The translations under genes were made by a program, and so were the position numbers. Shown piece by piece: positions 21,249 to 35,200 of a stretch of DNA of 64,000 nucleotides (its first letter is position 1; each line of letters opens with the position of its first letter). The stretch is from Hippopus hippopus. Lineage: Eukaryota; Mollusca; Bivalvia; Cardiida; Cardiidae. The stretch lies in assembly GCA_946811185.2 (NCBI GenBank), contig OX328096.1, forward strand, positions 63,820,845 to 63,884,844, given 5' to 3'. The notes beneath the pieces are model-generated. The model was not told the DNA's origin and searched no databases. It saw only the letters and a list, made by a program, of their open reading frames with translations.

Positions 21249-22616
21249 CAAAAATCGTCATCCTGCCATGGGCAATAAACGATTAAATACGACCATAAAC
21301 ATTCAACTTTCCATCCGTAAAGATTTCACACCAGTCGTGTATCCACAAAATTAATTTTTGCAGTAAAGTTTGCATTAGGGGTATGACGTAACCCGCCAAT
21401 ATTTCAAAGCGAGAGAGTTGTACTGTAAGCATTTGTCGTACACACTTACAACTGTTTCGCTCGAAGAATTTACACCTGGTTATGGGCAGACCTTCAATAA
21501 AAAAAAAACGATATAATCCAATATCTCGCGCTTGCTTATATGATTTGATACAGCCTTTTTGCGTATCGTAATGATTATTGCTAGAACACCCCAGTCGTGT
21601 CACATGTATATTGTGTAGTCGGCAGAAAAAAAAGTCATTTGGCCATTTTCTGAAAATTTTGTTTTGGCTGAAAAAAAAAAATGGATACGCTAACTTGAAG
21701 CATAAGTTAAATGGATTAATTACCGATAAATAAGAGAAACAAGGTTTTGTATTCAACAATGCTTTATTTTTGTAATTGTGGGGACAACACAGGGCTTCAA
21801 CCATTTCCCTCTTGTGGACCGACTATTCATGCTTCTGCTGAAGATGCCTTTCGAAAACGTTGTGAAAAATGGCGAAACTACTGACACAACATCCAAAAGC
21901 CGCGAAAGAATTAACCCTTACGCATCTTTCAGGGCTAAAGTTGCTGTTGCGGCCTCTGTAGATCAAGATCAGACTGCAGACTATATGTCTTGTCTGATCT
22001 CTGATCGTAAACTTCTCGGTCCGCTGTGAAGAGGCATTTGTTACAAAAAAACTCCAATGTTTCATTTTTTTGTGTATAATTTCATGACTGGGAATTACTA
22101 TTGGTTGACTCGGCTCTCGAAGGATTCATCCTCATTACGGTTTTACGCATGATGTACAATTCTGCTTTCATTATGCAGCTGATCATCCTATCAGAAATAT
22201 TTTCCAAAAATTAAGTCAGATGTTTTGGAAAATATATTTTCAGTATTTAGTATTCTTGAATATTTTGACTCTCTGGAATTAGGACTAGACATAAAATATT
22301 TTTGACAGTAATTTAACGTGTCCGAACATTAAGTGTCCGAATACATTGGCGAATTACAGTACATTCGATATCGCTATTAATGGTCCACATACAGAAATTT
22401 ATTGATGTTAAGTTTGCCTAATGTAAGATTGTGCATTTATGTGAAGACAATTATGGGCTGAAGTCCTTTTGTATTCAACTGTGCGTGTATTTGTCAAACA
22501 AAGCAATTGGGCACAGCCGTAGGTGATAGAAGTAATCAACAAGGTAAAGGTGTGAAAAATTGTCACATTATGTGCACGGTGTCGATTTTACACCAGTATT
22601 TGGTCTATAGGTAGTT
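21249..22616. other. Interior of the pogo-like element, nothing coding recognised
   Basis: A 173-codon open frame on the minus strand (21283-21804) has no motif I recognise and no homopolymer-free conserved block; I treat it as chance. At 21955-22010 lies a GTAGATCAAGATCAGACTGCA motif of the small dispersed family. Confidence 0.4.
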
Positions 22617-22934
22617 ATGTTTTTACATTGCGGACTCGTATCAGCGGAACGGTGGATTCGGATCAGACTCGAGAATGGTCAACCCCCCGAAATTTTGGGA
22701 GCCATAGGACACCCGCATTATAATAGGGTCAGCATTTTAGCGAAGTTCGTTTTAATGGGGTTCCACTGTAATAAACTAATTGCTAAATATCCTCCTTTTT
22801 ACAATAAAATTCAAGCTCTTGCTGTCATTGAAATATGCAAATTTTAGACAAATGCAAACTTTACTCAGCAAATAACAAAGGAGTGATGAAGGGAAGACAA
22901 AGGCTACCTCTAGTCTTCATCCTGAAAAACTCTC

Positions 22935-23162
22935 ACCCTTCACCAAACAACAAAATAAAATTTTAGACTGGTCCAAATTGAAAGCATTTGCAGATGACAA
23001 ATTAAAAATGGCTCAAGTCATGGATTTTTCTTTTTGAAAGGGTACAAATCATTGTGGAAAATGAAAAAAAAAATGCTGTTTACCAGCATTTTTTCCTTTT
23101 CCCATAATGTTTTCAAAAGTCTTTTTCCTCAGGTTTGTTAGAACTCGCAATTGTATGGCACA
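22935..23162 (-). mobile_element. TTAA palindromic MITE, reverse, just past the erlin stop
   Basis: CACCCTTCACCAAACAACAA end, core 23050-23115, AACTCGCAATTGTATGG end. It begins about 80 bp downstream of the erlin stop codon and may lie in its 3' UTR. Confidence 0.82.
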
Positions 23163-23244
23163 TTCAAAGCATAAACAGAGAGAACAGTGTGGAAAACTTG
23201 GCCAGAGAAGAAATTTTAACCAGAAACCCAAGGATTATATATCC

Positions 23245-26200
23245 CTACAATTTTACCTTTTGCCCTTGTGCTGCACTATTTTGAGTAACTCCCTGACTAG
23301 CTGAAGGATCTACAAACATGTTGGGTATCTTCTCCCCGAAATATATCTTAGAATTGGTAGCTATAGACTGATACTTCAACATCTGTAGATATTCTGGTGT
23401 TAACATCATCTGTTAAATAGGAACATGACAATAAAAATACTTGCGAACAGCTCTTAACTCTTACTCAATGACAAAATTTTAGACTTGTCCATGTTGCAAA
23501 CATTTGCAGGCGACAAATTTAATGTAGCTCAAAAGATGATTTCTGTCTTTGTGGGTATAGGAGAAAATGCCGGTTACAAGCATTTTCTCCTGTTCCCACA
23601 ATGTATTCAAAAGCCTTCTTTAAAGGCTTGTTAAAACTTGGGATTGATTGGTAAAGGGTTGATTCACAAATGCACAAATAGAAAAACTTCCACATGAAAA
23701 AGGGAAGCAGTCTGGTAGGGTTTGATTGATTGTACTGGAGTTTAACGCCATGTAAACAGCTTAGGTCATATCACTGCAGTCGGTGCACCTATGCATGTGT
23801 TATCTGGCTTTCTAACACCAGTACTGACACAACTGTAATTCCAAGTCACAGACTACTTTCCTTACTTGCATCAGATGTGAGAGGCAAAATATCACCAAAA
23901 ACAAGGTTTGCAGCAACCAGGTATTGAACTCACCATCAGGTCACAAGTCAGATATGCCACGCTTGACCCTCTAAGGTGACAGAATTTTGGACTGTCTAAA
24001 AAGAAAGCATTTGCAGATGACAAGGGTAGTCTGATAGGATTCGTGTTTGCAGGATTGGCAGAAAACATTGTTGGCAAACAGGAGAAAGTGCTGGTTACCA
24101 GCATTTTCTCCTTTTCCAAGAAGTTTTCAAAAGCTTTATTACTCAGGGTGGTTAAAATTGTTTGGTACAGGTTTAAGTTACTGTAGCACTAACTGCTACT
24201 TAATTTTAAAAAGTTTATATAGAGTGTAAAAGATAGCAAAACACAAGGGATTTGTCCTCATTTAAAACTGGAAACGACTACAGTGACTGCTTTGGGGGCC
24301 TAAAAAACATGAAATGCAATTTCTATCAGTCATAATCTGTGCAATATTGCAGCCATCAGGGGCAACATTTAGTATGAAGACACAAGAATTATTTTAGTTT
24401 CATAAAATAAGGATGAAATGGGTTAAAAACTGGCTAAAACCTGGTTGAAAACAAGTAAGATGTATCTTTAAGATTACTCAGCCCTAGTTCTGCCTATCAT
24501 ACCTTATTAGCTTCAGCTTCTTTCTGCACTTTGTAAAAATTAGCATCGGTTTTGGCCTTCTCTCTCGCTAAATGTGTCAGATCTAGAGAACAGAAAACAT
24601 TTCACGCTTTACCATACAACAAAAGTTTTACAGTAATCCAATGTGGCTTCCAACACACAAACAGGGGCATTTGGACATTTGCATAAAGTGTTGTCTTGGA
24701 TCAGCCTGCACAGTCTGCGCAGGCTAATCTGAGACGGCACTTTACGACTACATTAGATTTTGTTCCATAGTTGACTTGCGCAAAACAGAAAATTACATAA
24801 AAATGGAAAGTGTCATTTCGGATTAGCCTGCGCAGGCTGATCCAAGACGACGCTTTATACAAATGTCTGAATGCCCCTTTTCACGTATTGCAGGCCATAT
24901 AAAGGTTCACACAAAATACCGTACAAGCTACTTTATAAATGAACTGTGCTCTGGAAAAGTGGGTTTAATGCATCTTTGTAATGTATTATATGAAGCAAGT
25001 CATCATATAATTCTGGTTCCATAATATCCATTTTGTCTAACAAACTAATGAATCAAGAGGTAAAATGGTCCTTTGAAATGCAGAAAATTTACACACAGCA
25101 AAATGTTTTGACCCATGTCAGTCTGTACAGCTGCCCAGGCCAACAAGGGTTGATACTTTTTGCAGATGCATCAAACCCCATTTTTCACAGAACATGGCTC
25201 AAATGTTTCAATCATCAAACACAATGCATGTGATTCCTTCTTCCACAAAAATATTAACTCCTTTAACCCTTTGCCATATGACAAAACTTTGGACTCCATC
25301 CATCTGCAGATAACAAATGTGGTACAACTGGTTCGAGTTATCTTTGATGGGGCAGAAAACATCATGGAAAAAGGAGAAAATGCTAATTAGCAGCATTTTC
25401 TCATTTTCCCACAATGTTTTCATAAGGCCTCTTCCTCAGCATTGTTAAAACTCGGGACTGTGTGGTAAAGATTTAAAAGTATTTTCTTTCACAAAAACTG
25501 ATCAACTGTACTCTTGTGATGATTAATATCAAACTAAAACATTGACAGAAAGTATGTGTAGGGATATTCATATGGATGTCCGGGATGTTCATTTACTACC
25601 CTGAAAGCCAGAATAGAAATGAAAGTTGATAAATATGGTATCAGAATGGACAATGATGACATTTAGTATCTGGTACAGAGTTAAGGGTTTAACTCTTTAC
25701 CAAACAACAAAAATTCTGACTTAATCAATCCAAAGCAATAGCAGACGACAATTCAAAAGTAGCTTAAATAGCGGAATTTGTCTTGACAGGGTAGAAAACA
25801 TTGCTGGAAAGTGATTATCAGCATTTTCTCTTTTTCCCAAAATGTTTTCCAAAGCCATATTGAAAGGGTTTAAAACACAGTGGGAAAATGATTACAGAAA
25901 ATTTTCTCTTTTTCCCACTGTTTTCAAGAGCAAAAGTTTAAAAAAACAATAAAAAACTAATAATCTGTCAAATCCTGCAAAGATCACCTTTCATCTAGCA
26001 TTTGGATAGAAAACAAATTTAGAAATCCATACAGATGTCTAGGTACACCTTTACTGCCCTAAAAACAAGGACTGAACAAAAGTAGACAAAACAGGGTTGG
26101 TATTCACAAACAATTCCTAGGATCATCAGTCTCCTTCTAAAGAATTTTCTATATTAGAAAGTAACCCAACTTCTAATTGGCTTAACCAAACGGTTTGGCC

Positions 26201-29200
26201 AATCAGAAGTTGTGTTGCTATCTGTATCTAGAATATGACTGAGAATGAAACTAAGAATGGTTGGTGATAAAAGGCCCAAAACTCCTACCTTCAATTTCAG
26301 ACATTCTCTTTTCAGACTCCTTTTCCATCACTTTTTGTTCCCAGTGGATCTTGGCTACTGATGCATTTTTCTCTGCCTCTATGGTTGAAACAAGTTTGTT
26401 GATGTGTTACCATAACAGATACAGTATTTTGCATCCCTGTGCTATAAAATCTTTAACCCTCTACAACACAATCAAAGTTTAGACTGGTCCAAAATGAAAG
26501 CCTTTGAAGGTGACAACTTAAATGCGGCTAAAATGATGGAATGATGTCTTTGATAGAGTAAAAAACATTTTGGGAAAAGAAGATAATGCTTGTTATCAGC
26601 ATTTTCTTCATTTCCAACAATGTTTTCAAAAACCTTTTCTATTAAAACTCTGGAATTAACCCTTTACTATACAATCCCAAGTTTTATTGACTCCGAGGAA
26701 GAAACCTTTTGAAACTTTGTTGAAAAAGGAGGAAATGCTGATTACCAGCATTTTCTCCTTTTCCCACAATGTTTTCTACCCTATCAAAGACAGAAATCAC
26801 CATTAGAGCTACATTTGTTGTCTGCAAATGCCCACAATGTTTCTTACCCTTTCTATGTGCATAACCTTTCATGGTTTCCTTATGCCTGTATTACAAAAGC
26901 ATATCATCACAATATATATTAGCAGTTTTGCACTCTGCTCAATTAAGGATAATGGTAATTTGCAGGAATTATGGATCAAGATCAGGCTGCAAATTTGATG
27001 TGTAAAAGCTGCTTTGGCCTTAATCCTTTCCCAAATGACAAATTTAAGACTCTTCCAAATTCAAAACATCTGCTGACGACAAATTCAAACTTGTTGTAAA
27101 TGAGCTTAAGTTCTATAATGGGGTAGAAAACATTGCTTTGGTTTCCAGCATTTTCTCCTTTTTAGCTCCATTGGCCGAAGGCCAGAGAGCTATTGTCATG
27201 GCGTTGTGTCCGTCGTGCGTCCGTCTGTCCGTCCGTCCGTGCATGCGTCCGTAAACTTTTTCTTTAAAAAACTTCTCCTCAGAAACTATTGACTAGATTT
27301 TTACCAAATTTCACAGGAATGTTCCTTTGGTGGTCCTCTTTCAAATTCCTTCAAATAATTGTGTTCCATGAAGAATTCTGGTTGCCATGGCAACCAAAGT
27401 AAAAAACCTTTAAAAATCTTCTCCTCCCAAACCGCTATTTGGATAGCATTATTATTTTGCAGGAATGTTCCTTAGATACAGGTTTACAGAATTCCTTAAA
27501 AAAAAAAAAGATCTGTCAAAAAACATGGCTTTTATGGGAGACTCATTTTCCTTTTATGGTATAAAGTAAAATCTTTGAAAAATTTCTTCTCTAAAACTAT
27601 TCATTGGATTTCATTGTTGTTAGCTCCACTGGCCGAAGGCCAGAGAGCTATTGTCATGGCGTTGTGTCCGTCGTGCGTCCGTCCGTCCGTTCGTCCGTAA
27701 ACTTTTTCTTTAAAAAACTTCTCCTCAGAAACTGTTGACTGGATTTTTACCAAATTTCACAGGAATGTTCCTTTGGTGGTCCTCTTTCAAATTCCTTCAA
27801 ATAATTGTGTTCCATGAAGAATTCTGGTTGCCATGGCAACCAAAGTAAAAAACCTTTAAAAATCTTCTCCTCCCAAACCGCTATTTGGATAGCATTATTA
27901 TTTTGCAGGAATGTTCCTTAGATACAGGTTTACAGAATTCCTTAAAAAAAAAAAGATCTGTCAAAAAACATGGCTTTTATGGGAGACTCATTTTCCTTTT
28001 ATGGTATAAAGTAAAATCTTTGAAAAAATTCTTCTCTAAAACTATTCATTGGATTTCATTGTTGTTTTGCAGGTAAGTTCCTATGGCGGTTGTCTACCGA
28101 ATTGTTTCTTCAGTGAGCTAAAATGCAGGATTGAATGATAATTGTTAAAAACTCTCTTTCGCCATTATAGAAATATCAGGCCTGTGGAGCGATACAGGCG
28201 CTCAAGCGCCTCTAGTTCCACAATGCTTTCAAAAGCCTTCCTGCTCAGGGGTTTTTAAAACTGGGGGTTGTGTGGTAAAGGGCTAAATTCTCTGATAAAG
28301 CAGTCTGCACCAAACTTGCCCTCTGATCTTGAAATACACTATCAGAGATTCTAAAAGAAACTAAGGCCGAAACAGCCTTAAAATGGCAATATTGTAACCT
28401 ATATTTACACAGTAATGGGGACAGGGCAAAAATAACTGCATATAGCAGCTGGCTGCTTGACAAAGTATGTAAAGACAACTTGTAGACATAATAAGAAGAT
28501 ACGTGGCCATATGAATTTGAATTCATTGACAGTGAAACCGAACAATGTACAATTTTATTTCCCTATTTCCAAAAGCTTTTTCATTGATTTTCAAGCACGT
28601 ATGAAACACCTATAATACCTATAATAGCCTTTTTCCTTTCTGTCTCTGCTTCCTTTTCAATAACCTTTTGTCTTTCTGTTGCAATTAACAGTTTGGTTTT
28701 CTCTGCCTCCCTACAAAGGCAAAAAAAAGGGGCACTGCAAGCTGGTGCCAATACTTAGCCCTAGTTGCTTCAAATATAAAGATCAGAGCATGTCTAATTC
28801 TAAGTTTTAATTTGATTGTATCAATTAAGTCTTTACCAAACAACAGCATTTTAGACTGGTCAAAATCCAAAATATTTGCAAACAAAAATTAAATGTGGCT
28901 GAAATGGTGAAAATTTTCTATAAAAGAGTAGAAACCCTTGTGGGAAAAGGAAAAATGCTGGTTATCAGCATTTTCTTCTTTTTCCACAATGCTTTCAAAA
29001 GGCTTCTTCCTCAATATCTTCAAGAGTACGGATTGTGTGGTAAAGGGTTACATTGAAAAACTGGCATTATTTGAGCGTTACCTGCCCTAGAGGTATGAGT
29101 TCACCTTTGTACAGATAATAACTAGCCTGAATTTTAGGTAAATATCTTCAGTAATCACAGACATATCAGAAAATGATTTTGCACGAAGACAACAGGGCTA

Positions 29201-32200
29201 TGACAATATTGCAATGTTTACTTCAAAAATAGTTCTTCTAAAAACAATTTTCTTTTCTTCAAAAACAATTTATAAAAAAGAAAAAATAAAGTTAAACCAA
29301 TGTGTGGATTTTATCACATAACCTCCCTTGTTTTCTGTGTAATATACCCATTACGAATTTTCTTATCTCATACACGTTTAATATCACAATTGTGTGACGT
29401 CATTTTTGACGTCATTTTGTATGTATTTCATAGAAGTGAATGGGTTTTATGGATATTACCGCGAGTGTATCTATAGATGGTTTTGCATCTTCTTATCTAT
29501 GATTTGTGAAATATCATTCCGTGATAAAAATATCTGACATTTGTTGGCATATGAGATAAAATTTTTATTAAACTCGTCAAGAAAAGACTTGTTTAATAAA
29601 TTTTTATCTCAACACCAACTCATGTCAGATCCTATATGTCTGCATACAACTTCGTTTATCCTGCACAAGCAAGTTTTACGTAACGTGACCAAAAGCCATC
29701 TACTGTAGATGCACATTCCAGTAAACTGGTATTCTGTTATCATTTTCAAAATAAGTAAAAATTCATATTTGTTAATGTTGTGTACATACATATGCATTAC
29801 ATACAGAGGCAAGAGGTCTACATACTGGATTCAATACACAACAAAAACAGTGACTCACATTTGCTCATAGTTCTTTCTTATCTGCTCGGGGATTTTTGGC
29901 TTGGTGACTCTAACACTATGCACAGTCAGTCCTGGTGCATTTACAGTTAAATCTTTCTGCAAGGAGTTCCTTAAATTCTCGTCTATCTGGTCTGCAACAT
30001 TTGAGTAATAGACAAGTTAAAACCTTTACCCAACCACAGAGTGTCAGACCCATCAAATTGAAAGTATTTGCACAAAACATCACCTATATGGCTAAAATGG
30101 TTTAATATGGCTTTGAAAAAGTAAAAAGCATTATGGGAAAAGGAGAAAATGTTGGTTACCAGCATTTACTCCTTTTACAACAATGTTTCCAACAACAAGT
30201 TGGAATCAAGCTATATTTACCTTTTTTCACATGATCTGGTCTTTAACTAACCTCTAAAAACTGCTTTAGTGAACATTGTTGGAAAAGGAGAAAATGCTGG
30301 TCATGTTTTTTTTCCTACATTTAGATAAAGTCAGTACATGTACGACAACTTACACAGAATGTTTTCACAAGCTAGAGTTGAACTTCATAACCATGTACTA
30401 CTAACTGTGCTTACTTGCCTTGGCAAATTTATGAAAAAGAAAAGAGATGGTTGTATGGCAACACATGGCTGCAGTTGCTTTGTTCACTTTTAAAATAAAT
30501 TCCAAGTCCAAAAAAGAGCATTTCCATGTCAATAATGTTTCAAGGTTACCTGCCAGTCCTGTATGAGTTCTCCGTTTGATAGTTAACAACTAGCCTGAAT
30601 TTAAAGTAAAGATCTTTGTCAATATTTGAGATATTGGAAAATTTCAAAATTTTGCATGGCAAAGATGACATAGAGAACAGGGTAATGTCAATACCTTGAT
30701 GTCTTCTTTGAAAACAGTTGAGCCAAAAATGACAATAATAAATAACTTGGCTGTAAAAAATACAAATAATTACTTGATACTAAAAGATGCAAAGAAACAA
30801 GGAATAGCTTGATACTTAAGCCTTTACCAAAAAATCCTGCATTTTCTCCTTCTCCCACAATATTCTCAAAAGCCTTCTACCTTAGGGTCATTAAAACTCA
30901 GGTTTGTCTGGCAAAGGATTAAATAAGCAAAGAAAGAAAAACTTACCAAAGAGATCAATATACACCTCCTGTAGGTTGTGAACGCTACAGAACTGATTCA
31001 GTTCATGGTGAATCTTGTTATATATCAATGTCTTGTCATAATCTGCGGTGTAGTTTTTCACCATCTCGTGGACAGCCGAAGACTCCAGTTTATTTACAAC
31101 TTCTACTCTCTCAAAATAAATAATAACACCTCCACTGAAATATACAGTGTGATTACATTTAGCTACCACTATCACAAAGTGGTCTATACTCGACTCAGTA
31201 TCTGCTTATGAACCATGTTTAAGGTTTAGGAACTCTTTACCACATGACAAAATGTTAGACTTGCTCAATTCGAAAGCATTTGCAAAAGATAAATTAACCC
31301 TTTACCACAATATCCGGAGTTTTAACAACCCTGAGGAAGAAGGCTTTTGAAAACAATGTGGGAAAAGGAGAAACACTAATAAGCAGCATTTCCTCCTTTC
31401 CCCACGTTTTCCTTTGTAAAAAAAAAAAAAAAAAAAAACAGATCCCGTCAACTGAGCCATATTCAATTCTGAAAATGCTTTCAATATGGATGAGCCTAAA
31501 ATTTTGTTGTTTGGTAAAGGGTTCACTGAGGCTCAAGAGTTGAGTTTTGTCTTTCAAAGAACAGAAAACATTTCTGTTGATCAGTATATACGATAAGAAA
31601 ATTTGTAATGGGTATATTACACTGAAAACAAGGGAGGTTATGTGATAAAAAATTATCTCCTATTTTAACAACCCTGAGGAAGAACCCTTTAGAAAATGTT
31701 GTGGGGAGAAAAAGGAAATAAGTTGGAAATCAGCATTTTCTCCATTTCACCCAATGTTTTCCTCCCTTACAGAGAACATCAGTTCATTAATACAAGTTTA
31801 CATCTCCAGCTGCTTTTAATTTTGATGAATCTAAAGATTGTTGTTCATAAAAGGTTAACATAAAGCATAGAAATAACCCTTAACCTGCTAAACAAGTTCA
31901 ATGAAATTTTCAAGCCGATAGTAAAAACCTAAATGTGGCAATTTAAAAGTTAAATATCTCCCTATAGGACAGTGTACATACAGATCAGACTGCAAGTTAT
32001 CTCCCTATAGGACAGTGTACATATAGATCATACTGCACATTCTGTGCAGTCTGATCTTGAACTACACTGTCTGCATAAGGTCAATGGGTTGCACTTAGCA
32101 GCCTAAGAATTAAAAGATGAAAAATAAGAAAGAACTCCCCATTACCTTGTCCCACAGGGTATATTTTTAACTTCATCTGTCTGCAGTGTTGTCTAGAAAA

Positions 32201-35200
32201 TTCAATGAAACATAAATGATAAGTAGTCTTCACCTAGCTCTCTCTATCAGATGACAAAATTTTAGACTTGTCCAAACTGAAAGCATTTGAAGACAACAAA
32301 TCAAATGTAACTAACATGGTGGCATTTGTCCTTGAAAGGATATAAAACATTGCGGAAAAAGGGAAAATGCTCATTTCTAGTATTTTATCCCTTTCCCCAC
32401 AATGTTTTCAATACATTTTTCATACATTGGTGTTAAAGCTCAGGACAGTTTGGTACATCGAAGATTAATTGCAATATTTGTTACAGAGTATGACAAAGTA
32501 TGTTTGTATGATTCTTCCCCTTAACCCATTACCACACAATCCCGAGTTTTGACGCCCCTGTAGGAGAAGGCTTTTGAAAACATTGTGGGAAAAGGAGAAA
32601 ATGCTGGTAACCAGCATTTTCTCCTTTTCCCACAATGTTTTCTTCCCCATCCAAAACAAAAATCATCATTTCAGTTACATTTAATTTGTCGTCTGCAAAT
32701 CCTTTCAATTTGGACCAGTCTAATTTTTTGTCGTGTGGTAAAGAGTTAAAGCACTTTATTTGCCTTAGCGGCCAGTTTAGATGACGATCAGATGCAGAAA
32801 ATGTGCAGTTAGATCTGTGATCTACACTGTCCGTTTTGCTGAGACAGTCTGGACAAGAGCTATATGGATATTACAATTTTTCGGTCTTCTCCCTAGATGG
32901 AAAATGTCTGTTCTAAGAATTAAATAACCATTGTAGCACTGTTCAAAATTCAGTTGCCTTTGTGGCCAGTGTAGGTCTCAATCAGACACACAAAATATGC
33001 AGTCTGACCATTGATCTAAATTGCTAAGACATTCTAGACAATTGCAATTATTTGTATCCTATTTCTAGACTAAAATAAATGCATGTCCATAGGATACATT
33101 TGTCCCTCTAGGGGCACACTTTACCACACAATCTTTTGAAGACTTTGAAAACATTGTGGGAAAAGGAAACAGGAGCATTGCATGCAGGTGCCAACACTTG
33201 GCTGCAGTTGCTTGATTTTCAGTGAAAATTTAAAGGTGAAAAGGGGGCATAACTGTGTCAAAAATAATTTGATGGTTCCCTGCCACTGTTCTATGGGTTC
33301 CCCTTTTGATAGTGAACAACTTATCCAAGTTTGAAGTACATACCTTCAGTAATGACAGAGATATCATAAAATGTCACCATTTTTGAAAATGTCAAAGTTT
33401 CACACGACACAGACTAGGGCTACGGCAACACCTAGACATTTTCTTCCACAACAGACGAGCTGAAAATGCTGGTTACTAGAATTTTCTTCATTTTCTACAA
33501 TGTTTTCTACCCTCTCAAACATAGATCCCATCATTTTAGCTGCATTTTACTTGTTGTCAGCAAATGCTTTCAATTAAAGACAAGTTTAAATTTTTTTAAT
33601 TTGGTAGAGTTAACTCTTACCAGAGAATTAAGTCTTTACCAAACGACAACATTTCAGACTTCAAAGTTGTTGAAGATGACAAACTTAGTGTGGCCAAAAG
33701 GATAAAATTGGTCTCTGAAGAGGTAGAAAAGATTGTGGGCAAAGGAGAATATGCTGGTTAACAGCATTTTCTCCTTTACCCACAAAGTTTACAAAAACCT
33801 CTTTTCTTAGGGTCTTGAGAACTCAGGATTGTAAGGCAAAAGGGTCAAAATACTGATGATAACCAGTATATTTTAAACAGGATATAAGAAACCTTTCCCA
33901 TTGTAGACTACTCACCTGCACACTTCTATAAGTTGTAATAAATGGAATCATGAAGTGATAGCCCGGGGAACTTACACTACTTAACAAAGCTCCACCCTGA
34001 AATGACAAACACAAACAAGTGAGCAACCCTCTCGTAAAAGGGGGTTTAAGTCTTTACCAAATGACGAAATTTTAGACCAGTCCAAATTGAAAGCATCTGC
34101 GAATGACAAAATAAGTGTGCATTAAAATACAGAGCATTGTTGGAAGAGTAGAAATGTTGTGAGAAAAAGAGAAAATGCTTGTCACCAGCATTTTCTCCTT
34201 TTTCCACAATGTTTGCAAAATCTTTCATTTTGAGGGTCATTAAAAGTTGGGATTGTGTGGTAGAGGGTTAATGCAGTTTCAGTATACATTTCACATAATC
34301 ATGGATCCATAAAATCTATTTACTCAAACAAATGACTAAATCTGTAGGTAGAATGATACTTTCACAAGCAGGCTGACCTGGGTCAATACTTTTTTGCAGC
34401 TGCATTAAAGCCCCTTTTCACAAAGTATGGTTCATGCATATACAAGGTTCAGATAAGTAAGTACTGCGAAAGGGGGGGGGGGGGGGGAGAGTAGAAAGGG
34501 TTCATCTGAGTATAGTGTCATCATTTTTTCCATGAAACATAAAGTTGTAGGTACATGTACTCTACACTATAGGAGTAACTCTTTACCAACCAACAGATTT
34601 TAGAGTGGTCCAAATCGAGAGCATTTGTAGAGGACATTAAATTCAGCTGAAATGATAATAATTGTCTATGAAAGTGTAATAAAACCTTGTGGGAAAAGGA
34701 GAAAATGCTGATTACCAGCATTTTCTCCATTTCCCACAAGGTTTTCAAAATGCTGTTTCTTCAGGGTCGTTGAAACCTAGGATTGTGTGGAAAAGAGTTA
34801 ACTCTTCAAAAAACAACAAAATAGTAGACTAGTCTAAATTTAGAGCATTTGCAGACACCAAACTAATTGTTGCTTGAATGGTGAGATTGGGATGGTCTGG
34901 AATTGTGTAGACAATTTTGTGGCAAAAATGGTCACTGTTTACCTCTACACCAAACAACAACATTTTATACTTGTCCAAGTTCAAAGCATTTGCAGACGAC
35001 AATTTAAAGGTGGCTCAAAGGTGGCGGAATTTGTTCCTGATAGAATAGAAAACATCTTGGGAAAAGGAGAAAATGCTGGTTCATGTTTTCAAAAGGCTTC
35101 TTTCCTAGGGGTTGTTAAAACTTGTGATTGTTGGGTAAAGAGTTAAAACAATGTTTTCAAACATTGTCCCATGCAAGGATTTATTTGTACAACAAACACT

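Larger units (their letters stand above)
20057..22771. mobile_element. pogo/mariner-like TIR element, about 2.7 kb, decayed
   Basis: Termini TACAGTGGAACCCCACTATA (20057) and AATGGGGTTCCACTGTA (to 22771) are inverted and bounded by TA. Subterminal TATAACGC-type motifs follow at the left end. CAGTGGAACCCC ends with TA target sites are typical of pogo/Tc1-mariner relatives. No transposase ORF survives; a TTAA MITE sits at 21031. The two ends could belong to separate elements. Confidence 0.55.

Noticed and set aside
21283..21804. 173-residue minus-strand open frame
   Set aside because: Longest raw ORF in the window but no recognisable domain, AT-rich codons and poly-A/T runs; it sits inside a decayed transposon.
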